Shown one piece after another: positions 48,293 to 59,039 of a stretch of DNA of 64,000 nucleotides (positions are counted from its first letter, which is position 1; each line of letters starts with the position of its first letter). Origin of the DNA: Magnolia sinica (taxonomy: Eukaryota > Streptophyta > Magnoliopsida > Magnoliales > Magnoliaceae); contig NC_080577.1 of assembly GCF_029962835.1 (NCBI RefSeq), positions 24,472,501 to 24,536,500 of the forward strand, written 5' to 3'. The position numbers were made by a program, and so were the translations under genes. Under the pieces are notes generated by a model that saw nothing but the letters and a program-made list of their open reading frames with translations, made no database searches and was not told where the DNA came from.

Positions 48293-48367
48293 CGTAGCTC
48301 CCCCTCTCCTCGAAGCCCTCTTGTTTCCTCGCTCAAGACTCAATTCTTCTTGCGGGGAGGGAGAAAA

Positions 48368-48550
48368 ATGGCAGATGTAGGGTTGGAATCGACGGCAGAG
48401 ACGGTAGAGCAGAAGCAACCGCATAGGCTGGAGAGGAAATGGACGTTCTGGTTCGATAACCAGTCCAAGCAGCCAAAGCAAGGTGCCGCCTGGGGTACTA
48501 CTCTTCGCAAGGTCTACACCTTCGACACCGTCGAACAGTTCTGGTGGTCC

Positions 48551-48594
<44 letters not shown>

Positions 48595-49345
48595 GTCTCT
48601 TTCTCTGTCTGTCTGTCTCTCTCTCTCCAATATCTTCGTTATCTTGCAACCCTACTTCCGTCTTTCTTTTAGAATTACAGAGTCTTGATGCATCATAACA
48701 TGAATAGGTTCCTCATGCGTCCTTTCCGTACAACCGCGCATCGATGCATCCATGCCATGCTAGGTGGTCCGATCCAAGATTAGGCCCATCCAATGGTCCT
48801 GATCAAGGATCTGGGCTATCCAACCGTTGATTTGAAGATCTGGACTGCTTTGTTGGCCGGGATGGATCTGATGCGAGGTTTTAAATTTGTTTATCGGGTA
48901 TCATGTCATTCACCACCAATACGGCTTCGATCACCCCTTATTGCCCCTCTATCAGGTTGTTTTGGGCCGATACGGATCGATACAGCCTTATTGTTCATCG
49001 GTGATACTGGTACGTTTCAGGCAATGTTTATGGGTTTCGGATGGTACTTTGAACCGTGATCTGATGCAAGATCGGATGTCCTGACATCCTGGACTAGGTT
49101 CAGCAGTTGTTTGGTTAATTGATATTCAGCAGCCTGGAAAAGTACATACCTGGAATTGATATTCTGCAGGCTGCAGAAGTTCTAATTCCAGGGGCAAATT
49201 CTTGTATTTGACAGGTGAAAGAGTTGAGAATTGAATTCCAGTTGCAATTCAATTCCAACAAAAAGGCAATTATCAAATTCTTCTTGGGAGAGTGGTTTGC
49301 TAATTTCATCATGTATATAAGAGGGAGCTGCATACTCCTTCCCCT

Positions 49346-49400
<55 letters not shown>

Positions 49401-50780
49401 TTCTGAAACCCACTCTGGCTTGGATTCCAGGTTGCCTAATATTATTGTCAGAATCAAGGTCCCAGGACTTTTATCCAGAACTTAAAAAGTAATTCACAGA
49501 TTCCGGGCTGGCAAATGGCATCCTGATATTTTCGTCATTTATTTGGTGGGCCGCTTTTTACATATCAGACATTGTCTAAATGATGCGGAATTTGGTCTTG
49601 CTTGAAAGGATATTGAAATAGCTTTCAAATGAGCCCATGTGGTTTTGATATCATTTGAGTGAATTATGGCCGATTTTGGGGAAGCATGTATAGTTGCGAC
49701 AGAATTGGGAAATTAATGTTTAATTCAAATAGATGGTTAGGATTATGATTTCTCTTCTCGAAGTTGTTAAAACCTTTGTTGTACTTGGTTCTTTATTTCT
49801 GAGTTATCTTTTGTTGTCGCAGTTTGTATGACCAAATATTTCGACCTAGCAAGTTGCTGGCAAATGCCGACTTCCACTGCTTCAAAGCTGGGATCGAACC
49901 CAAATGGGAAGATCCTGAATGTGCGAATGGGGGCAAGTGGACTGTCACAAGTAGCAGAAAGGCAGGCCTTGATGCGATGTGGCTTGAAACGGTAAATTCA
50001 ACCCCCCAATATGAATCTCTTCACTTTGATTAGGTTTGGGTGAGTTTGGATGCACCATGGAATAGCATTGCAATTGTCGGTCCAACATAGTGGAAACCTA
50101 AGGACATGTTTGGGTATGTGGAAAAAAAACAATAATTATTTCAATGATGATTTTCATGAGGACAATTGAAACATGGATTCCAATTTTGTGTTCTTGTTCG
50201 TGTAGCACGTGCACATGTCATATTTCTCTCATAATAATCACTTGGTTTCTTGTTCCAAGAATCCAAATTACGGAAAATTTTAATGATTGTGTGGTGGAAT
50301 CCACCCTTTTCTTTGCTATGCAAACAACATAAATAGATCTTCACATCAAAGGAAAACTTTTTTTCCTTTTCTGCTGTTTGGCATGGAATCTGTGGTTTCC
50401 CAACATGGCCTAATCGAAATTTCGTTACCTATCATCTGTATGGGCTAATGTTACTTTCAAGTTGGACTGGAAAGGGAAGTTACTACAATTTGGGGGCCAC
50501 TTCCTCATAATGAATACTGGGAAACATCATTAATTGTCGTTTTCTCTTCATTAAACCGAATGTTTGCCATCCAATTCACTAGTGGATTAAAAAAAGCCCT
50601 TACATTCTGTATAAGTTATGGTACTTATGCTCTATTTGTAATGGCTTCATGTAGTTGATGGCCCTGATTGGAGAGCAGTTTGATGAGAGTGATGAGATCT
50701 GTGGTGTCGTTGCAAGTGTGCGTCAAAGGCAGGACAAGCTTGCGCTGTGGACTAAGACAGCGACGAATGAAGCTGCTCAG
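48368..50780 (+). CDS. Translation initiation factor eIF(iso)4E, copy 1, lacks 3' exons
   Basis: Plant-specific mRNA cap-binding protein; with eIF(iso)4G it forms eIF(iso)4F and recruits capped mRNA to ribosomes in the cytoplasm. Exons: 48368-48546, 49823-49991 and 50655-50780, with GT-AG introns and phase-consistent joins giving 158 residues. Cap-pocket residues are visible: W42 ([10 protein letters not shown]), W88-E89 ([14 protein letters not shown]), R139/K144 (VRQRQDK) and W148 ([12 protein letters not shown]). The family is about 200 residues, so roughly 40 C-terminal residues (last exons) are missing. The duplicated unit stops in intron 3 at 50915 and no further exon is found before copy 2. 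It may make a truncated protein or be a pseudogene; the coding exons themselves are undamaged. Confidence 0.9.
48554..48628. repeat. (CT)n microsatellite in intron 1 of eIF(iso)4E copy 1
   Basis: Starts 7 bp after the intron 1 donor. It is longer and interrupted by GTCTGT here, compared with the plain CT run in copy 2 (53727-53767). Confidence 0.9.
49350..49399. repeat. (CT)n microsatellite, intron 1 of copy 1
   Basis: Second pyrimidine run of the same intron; counterpart at 54501-54542. Confidence 0.9.
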
Positions 50781-50844
50781 GTTCTTATATTCTTTCCTTA
50801 TTAGTGTAAATCAAAATATGATTTGGGTTATGGACAATCATATG

Positions 50845-50915
50845 CAAGGTATTCCGTAACGGTAACGGTGACCATAACGGCCACCATTGTTACCTTTACG
50901 ATACGGGCTGTAATG
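50845..50915. mobile_element. hAT-type MITE, truncated left end (copy 1)
   Basis: Starts CAAGGTATTCCGTAACGG after ATCATATG (50837-50844). The same octamer flanks the far end of the complete homolog in copy 2 (56378-56385), so it is the 8-bp target duplication. The element is cut after 71 bp at the duplication junction. Confidence 0.8.
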
Positions 50916-51877
50916 CCGTAGCCTCCACAGACGTATCGTGGTTGGCAGGATTGGATACCGGAAATACTGTTCTACATGGGGTACTATAGATATCCTGGGT
51001 GAAAGTCCCTAAACCCTTATGGTACCAGGAGGTTGCTCCAACGTCCTAGACCGAGTGGGTGCATGAGCGCTCAGTGCCGATTAGACGGTTGCGCTTTCCA
51101 CCGTGTCGTGGTCGGTTGGAAGGGTGCGGCCTTACCCGCCCGAGAGTAGGGGCAATGCTAGCCGAGTCCGACGTCGAGGAATGGGTCACTATGATGAGCC
51201 GAGCCCGATATTGGCGCGGATAGTGAGGTCTTTTCCACTCACCTTATTGCGGCGATGGGGCGGCAATCGGCTTGGAGTGTACTAGACCCGGTGATATTCC
51301 AGATTTGAGCCGTATTGACATGTGGACTTAGATGAGGATTTGTATGCTTGACTTGCATTTCGCATTGCATGGTCTTGGTATGGCCGACATCATTCTTTGC
51401 ACCGCATGGCCTTGTACGGCTATGTGGATTCTTAGCATTCATCGATGTTCCGCATTACTCGATACTCGCATAGCTACATTACCACCTCGAGCATACACTT
51501 TCACCACCCTCTAAGCTTTATAAGCTTATGCACGACCGCTGCGTGCAAGTGTCGTTAGATCGCAGCCTTGGCTGATCTTCTTTTGGAGCTTTTGGTCTAT
51601 TATCATTGTATTTCCCTTATGCTCATTGTACTTGTAAAGTTTTGATTATAGTGGAAATGTGATGGAGTTTTTGGTTGTTGTTTGTGGGTTATGCCTTTGG
51701 TTATGCTTATTACGAATCAAACTAATGTACAAAAAAAAATCCTCCTTCTAGCATCCCAGGATCGGAACCTGGCGAATGGGTGCTGGGGGCCGAGAATGGG
51801 GTTCTACGGAGGCTGTCGGCGCCGGATTCGGCGATCGGAAATTTTGTGAGCCCGGTTTCCGAGTTTGGGGCGTGACA
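50916..51877 (-). mobile_element. Ty3/gypsy-type LTR at duplication junction II
   Basis: On the minus strand it begins TGTCACGCCCCAAACTCGG and continues about 960 bp. If the TG at 50914-50915 is counted, it closes with GGCTACGGCA, so it could be a full TG...CA LTR. The terminal 350 bp match 33747-34104. There is no internal gypsy coding sequence. It fills the whole gap between the two eIF(iso)4E units. Long frames inside it (51103-52012) are not gene-like. Confidence 0.75.
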
Positions 51878-52222
51878 TTGGATGATGCGGTAAAAGGGTA
51901 AAATTAGGAAGGATTGGGTATCGAAGTAAATACACATTAACCACACACTTAGAGTATGAAAAAAGAGGGGTTCTAAGAGCTTGAGGGATGGCAGCCTGAA
52001 GAGGAGTGCCACGTGGCTGGCGGCAACTGATTACCGTTAGTCTACACTCGGACCTTCCCGTTCGGTAGGCCACCTTCCCCACTCATGTGAAGGCTTTGCT
52101 GTGAAGTGCATTGCATTGCTGTTGCGTACTTTACTCTAATTGGATTTGATTTGGGGATTTAATTTGGGCTTGGTTTTTGGTTTAATTAGGTGAGTTGACT
52201 GGGAGAGCCGACTAGTTGGGTT

Positions 52223-52330
52223 GACTCAAGGCTTTAGGATTAGGTCGAGTTTAGGGTTTATATTAGGGTTAGGGTTGCTAGGGTTTAAGTCTTTAGGGTT
52301 AAGGTTTAGGTATTTGGGGTTGGGGTTTCA
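52223..52330 (+). repeat. Interstitial telomere-like repeats (copy 2)
   Basis: Same TTAGGG/TTTAGGG-rich segment as at 47075. Confidence 0.7.
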
Positions 52331-52378
52331 CATCAGAGTTTTGGTTGACCATCCTTATAGTCCCCTGTTCAGAGTAGC

Positions 52379-52493
52379 TGTTGTATACTTTCATTTACCT
52401 ACAGGCTACAGTTATACACTTCTATATATTGCAATACATTTTATATACCCGATGTGGATCACTTTATCTTTTTATCAAGTCTTTATAGTGAAA
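52379..52493 (+). mobile_element. Copia-A-like LTR 3' end fragment (copy 2)
   Basis: Duplicate of 47226-47345. Confidence 0.65.
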
Positions 52494-53062
52494 GCACCCA
52501 ATAGCTTGTACTGGGGGTACAAGTGAAAGACTAGTAAACATAAAACACATACTGATAAATGAGAAAGAGAAAATTAATGGCAAATGACAAGGAGCACACA
52601 TTCAAGTGTAACTCAGTTAGGATGCAGTGAACGAAAAAATTCAGCATGATTCACCATTCAAGAAGGGCACGCTGACAAGAGCAATTTTACATTATCATGT
52701 GTGGCCTATTAGAGTATTTTCATATTGAAATTTTGTAACAAGGTATGGCTCACAACCTAGGATGTTTTTATTAGATGCAAAAAGTAAGTGTTGTGGATAA
52801 TTCATTATGATTGAAACATGTGTTGTGGATAATTCATTATGATTGAAACATGTGTTGTATACAATTTTAGCCTGACAATGAGTTAGTTACAAAAGGGCAC
52901 AATATTCTGCGTGGCCCACCATGTTATAAACATGGTGTCTAAAACCCTTCTTTTTCTGTAGTGGTGTAAAACATGCAAGTTATGCGTGGTCCACCATATT
53001 AAATATTCAAATCGACTCCATTCAACAAATGAGAATTCTTGTTTTAACTATATATACACACA

Positions 53063-53412
53063 CACATGATCAGTTTGATAAAAGCATCAGATGGGTCACA
53101 CCAATCAAAGCAATGTAAAATTGCTACTAAAACCTAGTTCACGCAGTGTGCAGCTTGAGTTTTGGATTTTGTATATTCACTTATCCCGGTTAACTACACA
53201 CCTGATTAATCGATTTAAAGAAAGATACCCACCAAGATGGTCCCACGCACAAACCTACGGTTGACATCTTATCCAAGTTGTGCCCTTTTGTGTGGCCCGC
53301 CTTATTTTCAAATTTGGCTGATTTTTAGCCTGAGGTTCTAGAACCGACGATTGGACCTAATGGACGGAGTGGATTTTAGAATTACAATCGGTGGGCTGCA
53401 AAGAGCTTAGCT
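53063..53412. repeat. GTGGGCC-type repeat in the promoter of eIF(iso)4E copy 2
   Basis: Duplicate of 47905-48240 with small indels. Confidence 0.65.
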
Positions 53413-53458
53413 CGGAATCCGGGTCCACCATGCGTATCTACCATGGCGCCTGCCAGAG

Positions 53459-53466
53459 TATAAAAA
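53459..53466 (+). promoter_or_regulatory. TATA box of eIF(iso)4E copy 2
   Basis: TATAAAAA, 76 bp upstream of the ATG at 53542; same surroundings as copy 1. Confidence 0.7.
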
Positions 53467-53541
53467 CGTAACTCCCCCTCTCCTCCAAGCCCTCTTGTTT
53501 CCTCGCTCAAGACTCAATTCTTCTTGCGGGGAGGGAGAAAA

Positions 53542-53724
53542 ATGGCAGATGTAGGGTTGGAATCGACGGCAGAGACGGTAGAGCAGAAGCAACCGCATAG
53601 GCTGGAGAGGAAATGGACGTTCTGGTTCGATAACCAGTCCAAGCAGCCAAAGCAAGGTGCCGCCTGGGGTACTACTCTTCGCAAGGTCTACACCTTCGAC
53701 ACCGTCGAACAGTTCTGGTGGTCC

Positions 53725-53769
<45 letters not shown>

Positions 53770-54494
53770 ATATCTTCGTTATCTTGCAACCCTACTTCCG
53801 TCTTTCTTTTAGAATTACAGAGTCTTGATGCATCATAACATGAATGGGTTCCTCATGCGTCCTTTCCGTACAACCGCTCATCGATGCATCCATGCCATGC
53901 TAGGTGGTCCGATCCAAGATTAGGCCCATCCAATGGTCCTGATCAAGGATCTGGGCTATCCAACCGTTGATTTGAAGATCTGGACTGCTTTGCTGGCTGG
54001 GATGGATCTGATGCGAGGTTTCAAATTTGTTTATCGGGTATCATGTCATTCACCACCAATACGGCTTCGATCACCCCTTATTGCCCCTCTATCAGGTTGT
54101 TTTGGGCCGATACGGATCGATACAGCCTTATTGTTCATAGGTGATACTGGTACGTTTCAGGCAATGTTTATGGGTTTCCGACGGTACTTTGAACCGTGAT
54201 CTGATGCAAGATTGGATGTCCTGACATCCTGTACTAGGTTCAGCAGTTGTTTGGTTAATTGATATTCAGCAGCCTGGAAAAGTACATACCTGGAATTGAT
54301 ATTCTGCAGGCTGCAGAAGTTCTAATTCCAGGGGCAAATTCTTGTATTTGACAGGTGAAAGAGTTGAGAATTGAATTCCAGTTGCAATTCAATTCCAACA
54401 AAAAGGCAATTATCAAATTCTTCTTGGGAGAGTGGTTTGCTAATTTCGTCATATATATAAAAGGGAGCTGCACACTCCTTCCCCATCGCTCCCT

Positions 54495-54544
<50 letters not shown>

Positions 54545-55923
54545 TTCTGAAACCCACTCTGACTTGGATTCCAGGTTGCCTAATATGATTGTCAGAATCA
54601 AGGTCCCAGGACTTTTATCCAGAGCTTGAAAAGTAATTCACAGATTTGAGGCTGGGAAATGGCATCCTGACATTTTCGTCATTTATTTGGTGGGCCACTT
54701 TTTACATATCAGACATTGTCTAAATGATGCAGAATTTGGTCTTGCTTGAAAGGATATTGAAATAGCTTTCAAATGAGCCTGTGTGGTTTTGATATCATTT
54801 GAGTGAATTATGGCCGATTTTGGGAAAGCATGTATAGTTGTGACAGAATTGGGAAATTAATGTTTAATTCAAATAGATGGTTAGGATTATGATTTCTCTT
54901 CTCGAAGTTGTTCAAACCTTTGTTGTACTTGGTTCTTTATTTCTGAGTTATCTTTGTCACAGTTTGTATGACCAAATATTTCGACCCAGCAAGTTGCTGG
55001 CAAATGCTGACTTCCACTGCTTCAAAGCTGGGATCGAACCCAAATGGGAAGATCCTGAATGTGCGAATGGGGGCAAGTGGACTGTCACAAGTAGCAGAAA
55101 GGCAGGCCTTGATGCGATGTGGCTCGAAACGGTAAATTCAATCCCCCAATATGAATCTCTTCACTTTGATTAGGTTTGGGTGAGTTTGGATGCACCATGG
55201 AATGGCATTGCAATTGTCGTTCCAACATAGTGGAAACCTAAGGACATGTTTGGGTATGTGGAAAAAAAAAAACAATAATTATTTCAATGATGATTTTCAT
55301 GAGGACAATTGAAACATGGATTCCAATTTTGTGTTCTTGTTCGTGTAGCACGTGCACATGTCATATTTCTCTCATAATAATCACTTGGTTTCTTGTTCCA
55401 AGAATCCAAATTATGGAAAAGTTTAATGATTGTGTGGTGAAATCCACCCTTTCCTTTGCTATGCAAACAACATAAATAGATCTTCACATCAAAGGAAAAC
55501 TTTTTTTCCTTTTCTGCTGTTTGGCATGGAATCTGTGGTTTCCCAACATGGCCTAATCGAAATTTCCTTACCTATCATCTGTATGGGCTAATGTTACTTT
55601 CAAGTTGGACTGGAAAGGGAAGTTACTGCAATTTGGGGGCCACTTCCTCATCATGAATACTGGGAAATATCATTAATTGTCGTTTTCTCTTCATTAAACC
55701 GAATGTTTGCCATCCAATTCACTAGTGGATTAAAAAAAGCCCTTCCATTCTGTGTAAGTTATGGTACTTATGCTCTATTTGTAATGGCTTCACATAGTTG
55801 ATGGCCCTGATCGGAGAGCAGTTTGATGAGAGTGATGAGATCTGTGGCGTCGTTGCAAGTGTGCGTCAAAGGCAGGACAAGCTTGCGCTGTGGACTAAGA
55901 CAGCTACGAATGAAGCTGCTCAG
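53542..55923 (+). CDS. Translation initiation factor eIF(iso)4E, copy 2, 3' exons not in window
   Basis: Exons: 53542-53720, 54963-55131 and 55798-55923 (158 residues). The encoded residues agree with copy 1; the differences I saw in exon 3 are silent (for example GGT/GGC in CGVV and GCG/GCT in KTAT). The cap-binding tryptophans W42, W88 and W148 are kept. The conserved exon-3 donor (CAG/GTTCTT) suggests splicing to a further exon, but I find no exon for the C-terminal part up to 64000. Either intron 3 exceeds 8 kb, as caleosin intron 1 nearly does, or this copy is also truncated. eIF(iso)4E genes are known host factors for potyviruses, so dosage could matter. Confidence 0.88.
53727..53767. 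repeat. (CT)n microsatellite in intron 1 of copy 2
   Basis: Follows the intron donor closely; shorter than its counterpart in copy 1. Confidence 0.9.
54501..54542. repeat. (CT)n microsatellite, intron 1 of copy 2
   Basis: Counterpart of 49350-49399, preceded by CCCTCCCTCC. Confidence 0.9.
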
Positions 55924-55987
55924 GTTCTTATATTCTTTCCTTAATAGTGTAAATCAAAATATGATTTGGGTTATGGACAATCATATA

Positions 55988-56086
55988 CAAGGTATTCCGT
56001 AACAGTAACGGTGACCATAACGGCCACCATTGTTACCTTTACGATACGGGCTGTAATGGCCACTATGGCCCCCATAACGGCTGTTA

Positions 56087-56129
<43 letters not shown>

Positions 56130-56377
56130 TAAAAAATAATTTCTATTGAAAAAGAACCCGAAAAACATGTATCGGCCCCGTAATAGGCCGTTACGGGGCC
56201 ATTACAGCCTTTACGGGGCTGTAACGGGCTGTTACAAGCGCTGTAACGGCCTTTACAGGTCATTTTATCCGTAACAGCTGTTACGACCTTTACGACCCCA
56301 TAACGTGTAACGGTTGACACCGTTACCTTTACGTAATGGCCTTTACAGCCCCATAATGGCCTTTACGGCACACCATG
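55988..56377. mobile_element. hAT-type MITE, full length (390 bp)
   Basis: Starts CAAGGTATTCCGTAAC and ends near CACACCATG. Flanked by ATCATATA (55980-55987) and ATCATATG (56378-56385), an 8-bp target duplication with one change. The interior is full of self-complementary CCGTTACGG/CCGTAACGG and contains a (CT)n run (56091-56126). No coding capacity. Lies in the presumed intron 3 of eIF(iso)4E copy 2. Confidence 0.8.
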
Positions 56378-56627
56378 ATCATATGATGCAGATTGTGTGT
56401 TTCATGTACAAGACATCAATACTTAATGGCTAATTCGTTATCATGTAAAATTTCCATAAGAAGCTAAGAGTGCATTCCACCATCATTCCAAATTCTAGCT
56501 ATAGAAGCCAATGTGTCGGACTTCTATGTGAAACAAGAATGGAAGTTATTTCATTCTGGTTATGATAAATTGCTTCTTTATTTTTTGTAATATATATATT
56601 TTTTGTCTAACATATTTAAGTGTACAT

Positions 56628-56712
56628 CATAGCCCTTGATAGAGAGAAATGGCGGAAAAGGATTCATGTAGCCGACCCCAATTAGTTGGGATAAGGCTCA
56701 TACAGATGATAT
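56628..56712 (+). mobile_element. RTE-type LINE 3' end fragment
   Basis: Reads REKWRKRIHVADPN-like (GATTCATGTAGCCGACCCCA ... GTTGGGATAAGGCT), the common 3' tail of plant RTE LINEs. Only the last 80 or so bp are present, followed by GATGATATATATATT. Confidence 0.7.
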
Positions 56713-57766
56713 ATATATTTTTTAATGTAAACATTAACTTTTGATTAGTTACCCTTCAAAAAATATTTTATTTTTGACTCGCGATTAGTAACCCTTGAAG
56801 AAATATTTTATTTTTGACTCACTAGGAGAGTTCTTTTTGGTACTCAGTAGACTTCTATTGTGGATGCTGACTTAGAACAGGTTGAACTAGAAACTGCATT
56901 AATGAAAAGGGAAAATCTATTTAATGTTCTCCTTAGCAATGTAGGAACAACATAATCAAGGGAAGTTGGTTGATTATTATTATTGTTTTTGAGAGGCAGA
57001 AGTTGGTCGATTATGAAATGCAATGGTTGGGATATTCCCTTCTTAGGTTTGAGAGTTTGTAATGATGTTAAGCTGGGTACATAATGCGCATTGCTTTTTT
57101 AAGAGTCAAAATCTGATGTAGAGTCCCCTGTGGATACAAACATCCCAAAATAGAAAACTATTAATGACATCATGACACATAAAGACTCCTTGCACTGTGA
57201 AACTATTTCTGAAGGTGACTAAAGAGGGACTCCTAAAAAAATCCCTCAAAATCTTTATTGACTGAAGGCTCCAAAGAACCAAGCTATGTTCATACATTTC
57301 AATTTGCTAGGTAGCTATTGCTAGGGCTTGCAATGGATATCCGTTTGTGTAATTACCTAATGAATTTGACTCGAGAAAATTGGGTTCAGATATGTGAGTT
57401 GTCACCCATTTGAAAAATTCTACCCCATCGATTGGATTACCTGATTATCCGACTTTTTAATGGGTCGGATACGAATACTGCTACATTCGTATCCGCTTAT
57501 GCGATTCCTGTAGGCAATTTCAGTACTTTCTGTTCAAGGTATACAAAAAGGGGTTATGTAACGGTCATTACATAAGGGTTAATGGCATGGGTCATTATGT
57601 GATATGGGGTCGAAACAGCTTGTGTCAAAAATTTCAGACCATGATGGGCCTGTAAACGTTCTGTTATGACATGTTTAGTGTATGTCTCCTCTTGAGGGTT
57701 GTTTTTCAAGATTTCCTCCATTTCCCTTCTCTTATATATATATATATATATATATATGAAGATCTG
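56713..57766. other. AT-rich sequence, no gene recognised
   Basis: Possible intron 3 of eIF(iso)4E copy 2 if that gene continues. Short duplicate of ACCCTT(C/G)AAAAATATTTTATTTTTGAC near 56750 and 56790; (TA) run at 57733-57757. No exon with eIF(iso)4E C-terminal similarity seen. Confidence 0.4.
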
Positions 57767-57934
57767 TGCCCGAATTTGGAGAAAATCGAAAAAATAGATA
57801 AAACATTCTTTTCATGCTGCAAATGTATTGATTCAACATTGCTGCAAATGTGCCCGAATTTGGAGAAATTTGAAAAAATAGATAAAACATTATTTTCTTG
57901 CCGCAAATATATTGATTCAACATTGCTTACTAAA
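57767..57934. repeat. 84-bp tandem duplication
   Basis: Units 57767-57850 and 57851-57934 both read TGCCCGAATTTGGAGAAA ... GATAAAACATT ... TATTGATTCAACATTGCT. 84 is a multiple of three, so frames stay open on both strands; I see no other sign of coding. Confidence 0.85.
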
Positions 57935-58217
57935 TCAACCAAATCTTGCTAGATTCATGTTCGATTTGGCCATTTTTGTATAATTTTCAAAATATTTTAT
58001 ATTTTGCTAGTTTTTATATAATTTCTAGCAATTTTCATTTTTTTATTTTATTTTTATAAAATATTTGTAGTATAGATTGTTCAAATACATGTATGGAGTT
58101 TAGATCTACACATGCATGCAATAAATTATGTTATGTTATGTTTTTTTTTTTTTAAAATATATTTTTTAATTTTTTGGTATTTTTGGTCATTTTGGTTCAT
58201 TTTTAGGGTGAATAGTG

Positions 58218-58218
<1 letters not shown>

Positions 58219-58255
<37 letters not shown>
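58219..58255. repeat. (GT)n microsatellite
   Basis: About 18 TG units directly left of a MITE. Confidence 0.9.
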
Positions 58256-58257
<2 letters not shown>

Positions 58258-58261
58258 GGAA

Positions 58262-58593
58262 ATGCTCACCTGCGCACCAGTTCGCACGGAACTGGTGCGA
58301 ACTTTTTTGAGAACCCATCATACGTGATGTGGATCCAAAATCTGAACCGTTCATGTGAAGCAGCACCTCGTGAAACCCCCCAGGCCCAAGTTTTACTTTG
58401 ATCTAAAACTTTGATGGGCCATGAAAAATGAAAACAGTTTCCTCTCTTGATTTGCATTTCTCTTTGCTATGGCCCACCAGAATTTTAAATCAGGGTGAAA
58501 ATTTGTCACATGGGGTTTCATGGGATTCCGCATCACATGGACCGTTCAGATTAGACACCCATGACACATGTGCAAAAGTGCACATGTGAGCGT
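58262..58593. mobile_element. Foldback MITE (332 bp) between two microsatellites
   Basis: The left end ATGCTCACCTGCGCAC is the inverse, with few mismatches, of the right end GTGCACATGTGAGCGT. Internal arms (CACGTGATGTGGATCC / GCATCACATGGACC and GGGCCAT / ATGGCCC) are also inverted. No coding capacity. Confidence 0.7.
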
Positions 58594-58595
58594 GA

Positions 58596-58645
<50 letters not shown>
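58596..58645. repeat. (CT)n(TA)n compound microsatellite
   Basis: CT run to 58620, then TA run. Confidence 0.9.
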
Positions 58646-59034
58646 TCACAAATTTCTTGATGGGGAATGGTGTCAAATGCTTAGGGCTATGCATTAGTGG
58701 AATGAATTCCATGGATTGCATGAATTTCAAGTCGTTTTGGGGTTATTCAAGTGGTTCCAAACGGCCTCGACACAATTCATCCGAATTTAATTTTTAATTT
58801 TTCTTCATTTTTTAAAGGGAAATTGTGTAAAATGATTAGCATTAGTGAGATGAGGTCGATAGATTGCATGAATTTTGGGTCATTTTGGGGGCATTCTAGT
58901 GTGTACCCAAATTGACCCTATACAAATTCATCTGAATATAATTTTTAATTTTTTACTCAAATTTATATTGAATCATTGATATTTAATATTTGGAATATTA
59001 AATGTGGGAGTTTTGATGTAAGTCTAAGGCTCTT
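58646..59034. repeat. Diverged tandem segments, non-coding
   Basis: 58660-58800 and 58810-58960 are weakly similar (GGAATGAATTCCATGGATTG / GAGATGAGGTCGATAGATTG; TTCATCCGAATTTAATTTTT / TTCATCTGAATATAATTTTT), suggesting an old duplication of about 150 bp. Confidence 0.5.
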
Positions 59035-59039
59035 AGATT

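Larger units (their letters stand above)
46729..50915 (+). repeat. Segmental duplication II, copy 1 (about 4.2 kb)
   Basis: Matches 51878-56058 in the same orientation along its whole length with scattered substitutions and small indels. It begins TTGGATGATGC and ends CGGGCTGTAATG, inside a hAT-type MITE in eIF(iso)4E intron 3. Confidence 0.95.
51878..56058 (+). repeat. Segmental duplication II, copy 2
   Basis: Second copy of 46729-50915. Beyond 56058 it continues into the rest of the hAT MITE and unique sequence, so this is the more complete or ancestral right-hand context. Confidence 0.95.

Noticed and set aside
48350-48698. Single-exon reading of the eIF(iso)4E start running into Ser-Leu repeats
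   Set aside because: This is exon 1 read through the donor into the (CT)n intron tract. Splicing at 48546/48547 restores the family sequence.
25132-56058. The two duplications as assembly artefacts (haplotypes placed in tandem)
   Set aside because: Not fully excluded. However, copies differ by many substitutions, microsatellite lengths and a 2.45-kb insertion with its own target duplication, and each junction contains real LTR sequence, which favours true duplications.
57671-57952. Repeat-containing protein on either strand
   Set aside because: The 84-bp tandem repeat keeps both strands open by arithmetic. No start context, homology or splice structure supports coding.
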